Of a DNA stretch of 64,000 nucleotides, positions 44,557 to 55,523 are shown piece by piece; within the stretch, counting starts at the first letter, position 1, and every line of letters starts with the position of its first letter. Position numbers and translations under genes: made by a program. The notes under the pieces were generated by a model. The model did no database searches, was not told the DNA's origin, and was given only the letters and a program-made list of their open reading frames with translations. The stretch is taken from positions 1,426,001-1,490,000 of the forward strand of contig JAJQJQ010000025.1 of the NCBI GenBank assembly GCA_028622995.1. Reading direction: 5' to 3'. Source of the DNA: Panagrolaimus kolymaensis (Eukaryota > Nematoda > Chromadorea > Rhabditida > Panagrolaimidae).

Positions 44557-45326
44557 TTACCAATAATCTGGAAACTTTTCATCGGTCATACAATTGCATA
44601 CGCATTTCTTTTTGTAATCGGTAACAGGCCAATGTGCTCCACCACGTTTAATTCGAGTTTTATCATCAAAAATTGTAGTTTTGAGAAGAAAGCGAGGCTA
44701 TAAATTAAATTTTTCAAAACATTTAATTAAGCTAAGCTATAGAAAAAAGAAAGAAATTTACCACGCAATTACCATAATTACAAAAAGTTGAATCGTGACA
44801 ATCTGAATCATTTTCACAAAAATCAGAATCTTCATAAACCTTTTCTCCTCCTATTGCTGACGTTGTTGGTGAAGTATATGATCGCTTAAAAATCATTCGT
44901 CGCATAGCCTTAAATAATAAAAGGCAGATTATATATTTTAAAAGAGATGAAAATATTATATTATATTATATTGTATTATTACTTACGACGCATTCCCCAT
45001 TTTTATAACATTTTTTGCTACCATGACAATCGGCATCAGTTTGACATTCAGGTTTAAAGCAATTACAACATGTAATTTCCGATGCACATTTACATATCGG
45101 ACTAAAAATGAAGATTTTTATAAATACATAGAATCTTTTAAATAATTTAGTTGCGCGCGCATTAATCAAATAATAAAACAAACTCTATATGACCACAGAT
45201 TTCACCAGGAATTTTTGGAACTCTATCACAAATTTTATGTATGCCATTTTCATCTACAATAACATCAGCCCATGTATTTGTGTTAAAAAACACAAAGAAA
45301 AATAAAGCAAAAATGGGATACTTCAT
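44557..45326 (-). CDS. Secreted Cys-rich protein, EB-module-like repeats (cluster member 1)
   Basis: Four exons close in phase: 45184-45326, 44987-45101, 44762-44908 and 44557-44697, 181 residues. The signal peptide (MKYPIFALFFFVFFNTNTWA) is followed by two copies of a small disulfide unit with spacing C-x3-(D)-x-DC-x5-C-x4-G-x-C: CQTDADCHGSKKCYKNGEC and CENDSDCHDSTFCNYGNC. Cys pairs (CKC, CCNC, CVCNC) lie outside the units. The unit resembles EB modules of nematode secreted proteins. Each unit ends at a splice site, so exons match modules. Role unknown; could be an extracellular inhibitor, ligand or defence peptide. Confidence 0.75.
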
Positions 45327-46239
45327 TTTGCTAAAAAAAAGTTTAAAAAAATAATGTTTATCGATGTACAGTATGTCTAAAAAAAATGAAGTTGGTTTGG
45401 ATCTGGGTTGCAAGGCAGGTGAGTTGCCCAATGCTTTTGGGATATGTTAGGGGCCCTAATAAATTATATTGTATTTATGTGAAGAAAAAAAAAGTCAAAA
45501 AGTTCCCTAAAAATTTATAAACGTGTATGTACATATAAGATGTTACAATGTTGTGTAAGCGAGAATATGTGTTTGAACATAATTTTTTCAAGCGACTGTT
45601 TACAATTTTTTATTTCTTTAAAAAAAAGCTTTAAGTGCTTTTTTATTTAATCAAATTATATTTTAAAGAAAGATTAAAGCTTTATTGCAGCATTAAAAAA
45701 ATATTTATATTCAATAAAGTTTCTCATTTTTTTACGAAAATGGGTTTTTACTACAGTATACTTTCGTGAGATCAATAGTTTCATTCGGTATTGAAAAACT
45801 TTTTGGTACAAAATTTTTGGTCAACAAAAAAATAAGATATGAAAAATCAAAAAAGGGTGAACAAAGTACCCATTTCTCTGTGAACATGTTTATTATTGAG
45901 ATTAAAAGCCCAGTAAAGTTTAGCGTGACGCAAGACTACAAAAAAAAAGTCAGTCAGAGGATACTTGAAACTTTAAGATAAGAAAGCCAGGTCACGCAGA
46001 TACATATTTGAAGAATAGCTATGTTTATGCGGGCACTTTTTAAAATTTTCAGGATTTCAGAAATTATTTGTTTCCAGGTTTTGTATAGAAAGTTTTTGTG
46101 TTTACATAATTTGTGATTTTTATGTTTGTTTTTTTAAATATTTAACAAAAATTTTTAATTTATGCATTTATTAAAAATTAAATTTTAATTTTATAATAAC
46201 TTTGAAGATCTTTTTCAAAACTTATTACAATTTTTTTAA
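45327..46239. other. Intergenic in the Cys-rich cluster
   Basis: Promoter side of cluster member 1 and 3' flank of member 2. A less AT-rich patch at 45390-45460 (ggtttggatctgggttgcaa) is unidentified. The open frame at 45766-45981 is not supported. Confidence 0.45.
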
Positions 46240-47218
46240 TTATGTAGAAATTGTTGTAGTCGGTTCATCATCGGTTGGTATTTCAAGAGGCTGAAATAAG
46301 AGTCATTTATTTTGGTTATATCAAATTCAAAAAGAAAAAACTTACAATACATTTCTTATTTTCCATGCAAAATGAATTTCTGGGACAATCACCATCATGG
46401 GTACAATCCTTTAAGTAAGAAACGCTAAAAAGTAATTTAAATTATTTTGATTAATAATATTAATTAAGAAATAATAAAAAATAAATTTTATTTACCATGC
46501 AGGTGGAGTTTTTGGTACATACCAACATGTACATACACAAAGTAAACGTTCTTCGCCTTCTTGAATGTTAACTTGAATGGCGGTAGTATCTCGTTTCTAA
46601 AATTTTTACTTTTTTAGACTAAGTTTAATTCATCGCTGTTATAAACGAACAACGCATTCTCCATTGAAGCAATAAGCTCCTTTACATTGTACATCATATT
46701 TGCAAGTTATATTCTTATTTTCTGAAGAATCTTGTGAAATTTCTTTTTGCTAAAAATTTTTAATTGCTTTAAACTAAATTTAATTCTTCGCTCTTATAAA
46801 CGAACGATGCATTCTCCAAAGAAACAATAAGCTCCGTTAAGACATTGTACATCATGTATGCAAGCTACATTCGCATTTTCTGAAGAAGAATCATGTGAAA
46901 TTTCTTTTTGCTCTTTATGGGCAAACTTTTTTCTGTACGGCTGAAAAAAAGTATATAAGAAGTTAAAAATAATTTAATTTATATAATTAATTCCCTTACA
47001 TAACATATTCCTCTTTTTGTACACAAATCTCCTGCAGAAGAACAATCCTTATCTGTTTTACATTGTACTGGGCCACAAATACAACAAACAAATCCAGTTA
47101 CACAAGCTTTAGATTTATCCATGCGTTGACAATCAGGAAACATACCTTCTTGAAATTTTGAATAAATAGATGAAAAAGTTAAAAAAATGCAAAAGAAAAT
47201 TGGTAATAACCAAACCAT
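46240..47218 (-). CDS. Secreted Cys-rich protein with a duplicated exon (cluster member 2)
   Basis: Six exons close in phase: 47000-47218, 46806-46940, 46651-46749, 46496-46596, 46346-46424 and 46240-46290, 227 residues. A signal peptide precedes a Cys-rich N-terminus (CCICGPVQCKTDKDCSSAG ... C). Exons 2 and 3 are near copies of each other: both run from KEQKEISHDSS-type to C..DVQC..GAYCF.GEC, and both use an unusual gttcgt donor. Exon 5 carries CTHDGDCPRNSFCMENKKC. The unit and exon layout match the neighbours. If exon 2 is not spliced at gttcgt, a stop (tataa) follows within a few codons, so a short isoform is possible. Confidence 0.7.
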
Positions 47219-47946
47219 CTCTCTTTTTCTTTGCTTTGAAGCTAAACCAAAAAAAAATATTTTGGTGCAAGGAAAAAAATTTCTTTTCTATAATTATATT
47301 CCTTTGTATTTTTATTTTAAAAAAAGCTTTTCAATTGTTATATTTGGGAAAATAAATATTCTAAAATGCGATAGCAAAGATACTTTAATGGAGCACGAAA
47401 GAAAATAAAAAATTAACGCTAACAACAATTTTAATCTTTTATTATTACAAAAAATAAATCACACAAAATCTTAAAAAAAAAGATACTGTAATTCCATAAA
47501 GAAAAAAAAACGGCCTAGGAATATCCATGGAAAAGTTTTTTTTCCATTGAAAACAAATACTTTTTATATTTTTTTAAAAATTGGATGTTTTGAAAAAATT
47601 TTTTATCCCCTCTTTCCATTTTCAAGGGATATTATCAGATTTACTTTTCTGCTAATTGAAATAAATTTTTCTTTGCATAATTAATTTTTTTTGAATACTT
47701 GTCAAGTAACAATTAAATTTTTTTAGTGTACATAGACTATTATTTCAAATGCTCTAAATGCGAGATATTAACTAACTAGCTTTGATTTTATAATTTCATA
47801 GTTTCATTACCATTTTTTATTTTGTTATTTTAAAACAATTGTTTTCAGAATCAATAATAGCGAATAAAAATTACATTTATTGTATCTCAAATTTTATTTA
47901 ACACAAAGAAAAATAAAAAAAACACTTTCATTTTTAGAAATTTTGA
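47219..47946. other. Intergenic in the Cys-rich cluster
   Basis: Promoter side of member 2 and 3' flank of member 3. Only A/T-rich sequence seen. Confidence 0.45.
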
Positions 47947-48969
47947 TTAACGAAGCCAATTCTTAAAAGGTTAAAGTTATTAACGCTAAATGAAAAAATA
48001 ATTAATAAACTTACTTCGCACTTATTATTAACGCATTTTTCAAAGTAATGACAGTCTTCAAATTTATCATCACCAACACATGATCTTTCAGTTGAAGTAT
48101 CATAATCAACAGCACGATTGAGAGGCTTAAAAGCGTCAAAAATACATATATTTGTGAAAAAAGAAAAAAAGAAGTATAAACTCACGATGCAAAAACCTAA
48201 GAGACAAGCTTCGGTGTCCCGACAATCACTATCTTCCCAACAAAATGGCATCAAATCTTGACTAAAATTTTTAAAAGGATTTATTTTATCGAGCATTATA
48301 AATATTTAACAACAATACCAATCTTCGAAATCAAAACGTGGATGGTAACATTGACTTATGCATGCCGTTGGATATAGCGTGCCCTTTATAGCTGTCCATG
48401 GTTCGGTTGCTGTCTAAATAAAAAGAGTCAGTAATGAAAAAATTATTAAAGCATGTAAATAAATTTACGTTATGTGGATCAATGTTACCATCCATTGGCT
48501 AAAAATAAAATTTTAAAATGCGAAAAAATTATTTTTTTTATCTCATAAAACTTTTTTATATTTAATTGTTTGTTTTTTAAAAATTACACTTACCAAACAT
48601 TGATGAGCGGAACATTCAGAGTAAGCAGCATTACCAATCGGCTAAAAAAACGGGAGAACTGAGTTAATTGTAAAAATAAATAAATTTAATTTTTGTTAAA
48701 CTTTTTTAGATTTCATAAAAATATAAAAACATCAAATAAAGAAATAAACTTACCATACATATACCTCCATTACACCTTGAAAAAGAATTGCATTCAATAT
48801 TACTATTGCATTTTAAAGTAGGACACCATCCACATGCTATTCCACTATTGCATGCTGTTGAATCTTCCATTCTTCCACATTGTTTAATGGGTTTGGGTTT
48901 ATCACTAAAATCTTCTGCTGCGAAAAGCATATTTACGACATACAAAACCATATAAACGAAAGATTTCAT
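47947..48969 (-). CDS. Secreted Cys-rich protein (cluster member 3)
   Basis: Seven small exons close in phase: 48754-48969, 48594-48641, 48469-48498, 48319-48413, 48186-48261, 48015-48125 and 47947-47961, 196 residues. The signal peptide is MKSFVYMVLYVVNMLFA. Cys units are CNSNIECNSFSRCNGGIC, CWEDSDCRDTEACLLGFC and CVGDDKFEDCHYFEKCVNNKC, separated by short linkers. The last exon is only five codons and its acceptor (cttttaag) is weak, so the extreme C-terminus is uncertain. It is divergently paired with member 4. Confidence 0.65.
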
Positions 48970-49455
48970 TTTGTTGGGGTTAACCAGCTTTCTTACACTT
49001 ATTTATTTATCGTAATAAAATTTTTGACAAATGGTTTTTGTTATATAAAAAAAGAAGGCCAAATAATTTTTCTTGTTTTGATTTATTATTTTTTTAATAA
49101 AGTGCTTTCATCTTCCATCCACATGATGTGTGTATGTATTGTTCAAATTTTAAACATTATAAATTTAATGCTTCATAATAATTTTAATAATTTTATTTTG
49201 CTTTTATTAAATTTTTATTTTTACGCTTGATTTTATAGTTTTACTAAAATCATACTTTTTTAGGCCAAAGCAAAAGAGAATTTCGTATTAAATTTTTTTT
49301 AAATTTAGGAAATACTGTAACTTTCAAAGCTCTCCAAAAGCATTCTTAAATTTTAGTACCGAGTTTTTAATATAAATCTAATAATATAAAAAATACATAA
49401 ATACTTAATTTCCATTTTGCTATAAGATAATTTATAAAAGTCATCAATTTTAGTT
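48970..49455. promoter_or_regulatory. Divergent intergenic region between cluster members 3 and 4
   Basis: 486-bp head-to-head spacer that should hold both promoters. Ends of tttttataaaa character occur but no element can be assigned. Confidence 0.35.
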
Positions 49456-50345
49456 ATGTCATTCTTCAACTTGCTAATAGCTTCAATTATTTTCATCTCT
49501 CTTTTAAGCGTTTATTCTTATCATGGATTGTTGAGACATTTTCATCAAGATAAAGAGGGATGTTCAACTGGATATGGTGTATGCGTATGTGGGGATTTTA
49601 CATGCAATAGTATAAACGATTGTGACAAGAATATGGGGTTTGTTTGTATTGGTGGAGAATGCATTGTAAATAAAATTCTATGTATTTCTCATATCTTATA
49701 TTATTTATATTTTAGCAACGAAACTATAATGCCACATTTTTTGCAAGAAAAAAACGATCAATATTTTGCAATGAAGAAAATTTGGATCATGATTGCCCTC
49801 CACATCATTATTGTAAACATTCTGAATGTTATGTAAGTCCAAAAAAAATGTTAAGAAAAACATTGATTTGAGAATATTAGGTTGCGAAAAAATTTGCCCC
49901 CATAATTTTTTTATTTATTTATCAAAAATATGGCATTTACTTTCCCAGCTACCGCAAAAATTTTTTGATCCGTTAATGAAGCATCAAAACACCAATAGTT
50001 CTGTGTACATATAATTACTTCATTCTTTTTTTAGGCAGAACCCAAAACACCATTTAAATGCAATTGTTTCTGTATTCGGTTGCCAGATTTGCTTTATAAA
50101 TGGTAAGCATAATTTTAAACAAAACAAAAAAATTATCATGTTTCTTAAATTTTAGTTCTCATTACATGCGACCATGCTATTCAAGCGCAAATTCAAGCTA
50201 TGATTGTCCCTCAAATTCAATTTGCATTAAAGCTAATGTCATGGAACATTCTCTAAAAAAAATGTGCACACCTAATCTTGATGCCATGGTTAGAATGCGA
50301 CACAAGGAAATTGCTGCAGAAAAGGCAAAAGACGAAAAAAATTAA
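49456..50345 (+). CDS. Secreted Cys-rich protein (cluster member 4)
   Basis: Four exons close in phase: 49456-49665, 49716-49832, 50035-50102 and 50156-50345, 194 residues. A signal peptide (first 21 residues) is followed by CVCGDFTCNSINDCDKNMG.C..GEC, then CNEENLDHDCPPHHYCKHSEC, KCNCFC, and a last CYSSANSSYDCPSNSIC unit before a Lys/Glu-rich tail (AAEKAKDEKN). The first intron (50 bp) contains no in-frame stop, so an unspliced reading looks open, but splicing restores the second Cys unit. Same exon-unit plan as the three minus-strand neighbours. Confidence 0.75.
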
Positions 50346-51178
50346 AAGAAATTAATTATTGTGACAAATTTTTTTAAACCTTTAAATTGGATTATAATAA
50401 TAAAGAATGTTTGATATCAAATAAGTTTATAAAAACTTTTTGGTTTTTTGCCGTTTGCTAATGTTTTTGAAGTAACAAAGTCAAAGTGTAAAAAAAAAGA
50501 GCGCTTAAAACAAAAATAAAACTCTGAAGAAAAAAAGAAGACGAAAATAATAATTAATTCATAAACAAAATATTGTTTTGAAAACTTTTCGAAAAATCAA
50601 GACGATTACTGTCGTAATTATTTTAACACTTTCAAGATGAAATTATTTTTTTTAAATAAAAAACCTTTTTATTCTTTAATTTGTTTTTGTTGACTTGTGT
50701 TAAAAATTTTTTTTTACACATCTGAAGTTATAATTGCCAAACAATAAAAAATTACATCTAATACATACATATTTTTGCACAAACTTTTTTACAGCTGTTT
50801 TTTATTATTTCATAAGTTTGCTGCCACATCTGTGTCGTGTAATAAAATCCAGAAACATCGATTTATTCCGAGTAGGCGTAAAAAAAAGAAAGGAAAAAAA
50901 GTCAGTCATCGTCGCAACAAAACAAAGAAAAAGCCGTTCAAAGATTAACACAATCCTCCCAAAACATAACAAAAAAGATATGTCAAAGCATTTTTGTCAG
51001 CTGTTAAAAAAAATAAGAAAAAAGCAAAAAGCGTGGCTGAGTCGGCGGCGACAATCCATTCTCATTTAGTCGTTTTAGTTCATATTTCACTTTCACTTTT
51101 ATTTTTTTCATTCTTTCAAATCAATTTGCTTTTGATTTGAACTTTCCTTATTTTTGACTGAAGAAAAACGAAGAAATT
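50346..51178. other. Intergenic, nothing recognised
   Basis: 3' flank of cluster member 4 and promoter side of the LIM gene. The Lys/Arg-rich open frame at 50734-51069 has no gene-like context. Confidence 0.45.
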
Positions 51179-52021
51179 ATGTTTTGTGATAATCAACAAC
51201 GAGCTCGCCCTAAATGTGGCCATTGTAATGAAGAGGTTGCAAAAGCCGATGAAATTGTAGTTGAACGTAAACCAAGTAAGTCGAGTTTTATTTTAAATAT
51301 AATTCATTTGACAGAAAAAAACAATTTTTTTTAAGGTTATATCGTGAACTTTGTTTTTGTTAAAAAATAAAGATAGATGATTGTCAATAACAAAGTTTCA
51401 TAGTTGAAAAACTTTCGGTTTTGTTTAAAAAAAAGTTACAGTAAATGAACCAAAATCTTTTGAGGTTTTCTTTATCATTTTGCTTCATGTTTTTGATTTT
51501 AAATATTCAGTACAGTTAAAATTATTGGCGCTTTTTTTTGTTTAAAAAAGTACACTTTGTTGGAAAAAAAAGAAAAGTACTATAAAATTACAAAAACATT
51601 AGCTTGGAATTTGAGCCTTGTTAAATCGATATTTACAAATTTATGAAAAAACGTGCAAGAAAAAAAAATGCAAAATGTTTAAAAAAAATTTGTCGCATTC
51701 CAACCTTTTCGCCTTGACTCTTAGATGATTTTGATAAATTTATTTTTAAATCCAAATTTGAATCGGGTGGCTTTAGAAAGCTTGAGCCAAAAACTTGTGT
51801 TTTTTAACTAACAAAGTTTTTATTAATTTCATTTTTTAGTTCACAAAAATTGCTTCAAATGTGGTGCATGTGGAGAGGAATGCAAAATTGGAATGTCATT
51901 GGCCATTCAAATTCCCGAATATGGATGGTATTTCTTTTGCCACAAACATAAACTTCTTTCACCCGGTGAACGAGTAGAAAGTATTAAAGCTCGAGGAGCT
52001 CAAAAGAAAGCAAAAAAATAA
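51179..52021 (+). CDS. Small single-LIM-domain protein
   Basis: Two exons (51179-51275 and 51840-52021) close in phase 1, giving 92 residues. One LIM domain fills most of it: CGHC near residue 13, then H-K-N-C-F-K-C-G-A-C at residues about 34-43, and a final C-H-K-H. These give the paired zinc sites, though the second finger is slightly shortened. A short Lys/Ala-rich tail follows (RGAQKKAKK). LIM domains mediate protein-protein contacts, often at actin structures or in the nucleus. Size resembles single-LIM adaptors; no second domain is seen. The 564-bp intron is long for this region and holds nothing recognised. Confidence 0.8.
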
Positions 52022-52453
52022 ACTAAATACTGATAAACAAATTTTTTGCATTTTTTATTCGTTGGTAGATAAATATTTTGTAGAATTTTTTTTCTTTGTA
52101 AATAAATAAATCAAAAATACTTTTTAAAAAGAATATTCAAATTATTTTGTTTGTCTTTATTTTGTAATTTTTGGATTATCGAACTTTATGTGAAATAAAA
52201 CTTTTTTTCAAAAGGTTGGTCTCTCGGAACCAAAAATCCAAAAATCCAGACACATTTGCACTGTTTTAATTTTTTTTTTGGAAATTCTAAAGAAAAGCTT
52301 TTAGACGCAATGATTTTTCTTTTAACAAAAGGAAACAATAATGTATTTTAAGTTCATATTTTTTTATTTAAAAGCGAAACTCATTTTTTGAAAACTTCCT
52401 TATTCAATCAACTTTTTGATAAAAGTTTCTTCTTAAAATCGCATCCGAAAAAA
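52022..52453. other. Intergenic, nothing recognised
   Basis: 3' flank of the LIM gene and promoter side of the peptide precursor. Confidence 0.4.
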
Positions 52454-52891
52454 ATGAAACTTTTTGTTTGTTTTCTTTGTCTTATCTTTGTGGTTATCCA
52501 ATTTTGCGATGCTCAAGTTGAAGAAATAGAACTCTTCCTTGAATCGGTTCCAAATTTTTTGCGATTTGGTAAGTTTTCAATTTTTTTTAGATGAAATCGA
52601 AGAATATTTTTAAAAAAAGATATGTAATGCTTTTTAGGAAAGCGAAGTATCGATCCTAATGATTTTCCCGCTACTCCAAAAGCTCCCTCAGATCCAAAAA
52701 ATATTTTGCGTTTAGGTAAAATTTTTGATATTTAAACGAAATTTAAAAAAATGAAAAACATAAATTTAGGAAAGCCACGAATCAATCCTAAAAATAATAA
52801 AAAAGCCAAAAATATTGATGGAGAAAAATGTGGAGATTTCACATGTGTTCCTGGAACCTGTTGCACAGGAGATTGGTGTTCTCGATGTTAA
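52454..52891 (+). CDS. Secreted peptide precursor: FMRFamide-like units plus six-Cys C-terminal domain
   Basis: Three exons (52454-52568, 52638-52715 and 52770-52891) close in phase 1, giving 104 residues. The signal peptide is MKLFVCFLCLIFVVIQFCDA. Two matching units follow: NFLRFGKRSIDP and NILRLGKPRINP. The first has the amidation Gly and dibasic KR expected for an RFamide (VPNFLRF-amide type, as in nematode FLP peptides). The second ends in Leu and has KPR. Both introns split the Gly codon of a unit, so the exons are modular. The C-terminus CGDFTCVPGTCCTGDWCSRC has the C-C-CC-C-C order of cystine-knot-like mini-domains. Such a joint precursor is unusual; whether both products are released is unknown. 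Confidence 0.7.
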
Positions 52892-55523
52892 TCTAAAAAA
52901 GTTTAAAAATGTTTTAAAAATTTTTGTTGAATCAAAAAGATAAACATTTCCCTTGCAAATATAAAAGACTCACAGTATTTTGAAATTTTCTTCTAAAAAA
53001 ATCAATGACGTAATTTTATTGGCCTACGTAAAAAAAAACTTGAAGTCAAAATCATAAAAATCACGGCTGCTTTTTAATGATAAAAACACATAATTGCTTT
53101 GTGCATCATTAATCATAAATACATTTATTTGCTGATGACGTAGTTTAAAATGAACGCTTTTTAAAAAAAATTTGAAATGGATCAACAGAAAAAAAAGAGT
53201 CGCATTTTTATAAATAAAAAAATGTTTGTTTATTTATTTGTTTCGATGAAATTGTTTGAATAACTAAAAAATAATTGAAAGTATTTATTGAAGAAAACCT
53301 TTGATATTGGCTTCTTACCCTTAATAAAAACTATCAAACACTGAGAAAAAAATTTCATAATTTTAAAGATAACTCTGCCTCATCAAATTATTATTAGTCA
53401 TTTCACAAACTCCTTCGAGACGCCAGACAAAAATAAATGTCTTTTTCTTTTTACAAAAGTCATTTTGCTTAAAAGCAGCACTTTTCTAAATGAAAATAAA
53501 AATTTTTGCTTCTTTTAACTGAAAACATTTTATTTTTCAATTATTTTTCCATCTCCATTTTTTTTTTGCTGTCTAGCTTCTTCGTCTGCTTGAAACCTTT
53601 TTTTCATCATTTATACAAAGTGCCTCAACTAATGTTAAAAAGGATGAGATGAATTTAAATTTAATATGTTCATAAAAACAGTTATATCTAAAAGTGATAT
53701 TGGAAAATAAAAAAATTAAAAAAAAGTGATTAATGATATTAATTTGAAATACTTTATTTTTGTAAGTTGTTTCAGTTCCACAATTATCAAAACGTGTTTA
53801 TTTAAAAGATGTTTTTTATTTAAAAAATATTTTTTTCCTTTCATTAAATTTTTACTTTTTCCTTTTTCCATTTAGTTTTTAACACGAAACAAAATCAAAT
53901 ACTTCCGCAATTAAAAATTACAAAGTAGCGCCGATCACGGGATTTTTTACTTTGAGAGAGTTAAAACTACACACAACACTCCTCTCGTTCACTCGTTCGA
54001 ACATGTTTATTTATTTGTTTGTACTCCCAACCAACTAACTAACTAACTAACTCAATCTCTCTCTTTTTTTAATGCACTCTTGCGCCTATCAATTATTTCC
54101 CCCCATTTTTCGGCCGATGAACAGGTTTGTTTCTCTTACTTCGAACGAACAAAAGTCGCTTCATTTATTATTTTGTTCTGAGCGCACGAAAGTAATTTCC
54201 CCTTAAAAACACAAAAAAGGAAAAAAACAACAAAACGGCGACGACACTGCACTACACTGGTCATCCTTCCTCCAACCAACATAAAAACCTAAAACTAAAC
54301 TAAAATGACACATATGTACGTATGTACGCATTTCAAAATATGGCCATGCCACACTTTTTTGCTTTGCGTTTTCGGTCTTAGGGAAACCACTTGGATATTT
54401 TCAGCTCCTCTCTTTTTTCTCTCTAAGAAAATGGATTTTTATTTTTTGCAATGTTGTCGCGGCACATCAGTGCAAAAAAAAAAAAAGAGATGCAAGAGCC
54501 AAAGCAAGCAGCAACTAACTGGCAAAAAAAAAATAATGATGGAACACAGCGGTGAGTCTTTTTTTTTTTTTTTTTGCAAAGCACCGCTATAACAGCTTTA
54601 GCTTTTTCGGTCGCCTTAAAGTCTGCTTTGCTTTTTTTCTGCTATATTTTTTTAGCTGCTGCTTTTGACCAATGACGTGTTTGAGGCTAGTTTTTTTCTT
54701 CTTTGCTCTTCTTGCGTCTTTTTTTCTAATAATAGTCCTCCAAATGTTTCAATGTTGTTATTTATAAATATATGAATGACGTCAAAAGTCCACATTTTTA
54801 CCGAAATGATGCTTTTTAATTTGTAACATTTGTTGTGAAATCTCTAATATAAAAGCTCGAAAAAACTTTTATGATTTTTATTATTCTTCGAAGAAATTTT
54901 TTTTCTAAGTTTTTTAAACTTTGAGTTGACTTCCAACTTTTTAATCACAGAGTTTTTTTTTGGCTTTGGATAAGCAAATATTTCTTGGTTTAGAGTTATG
55001 CAAATTTTTCTATGATAAATAAAAAATTTCTTGTTTTTTTGTTGATTGATAAATTTGAAGAAGAAAAAAATACAAAGAAAAATGATTTTTTTCTTCTAAA
55101 CTTGAATAGGGTATCCATTTGTTTGATTTTTTATTCAGCAAATTTGTGTTTTGACCTTTTCTTTTGTTTGTGCACACATTTGTTTGTTTCCATGTTGCTT
55201 TTTGTAGCCATTATTTAAACAGTGGAGTAAAAGTTTGTTACCTTGACAACTTTGCTTTGGTTCATTACCTTTTTTTTTGTGTTTTTTATTTCATCTCGCC
55301 AAATAAAAACTTACAAAACAACAACAAAAACTTTAACTAACTTTACTCGCATCGATTTCCAGCAACCCAAAACTTGAAAGAAAAAAAATATCGATTAAAA
55401 AAGTTGTTTTTTTCTTTTAGTTTTATGAATTTTTAATCCAAGCTTTCTTTTTTTTTAGTTTCAGCTTTTTTTGATGCAGCTTTTTTGGATGCAGCTTTTT
55501 TATAACCTCCTAACGTTTTTGAA
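52892..55523. other. Long gene-free region
   Basis: About 2.6 kb with no supported gene or RNA. Around 53990-54310 is a less AT-rich stretch with cactcctctcgttcactcgttcg and an aactaactaactaac run, possibly promoter sequence of the stomatin-like gene. Long poly-T and poly-A runs occur near 54480-54580. Confidence 0.45.
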
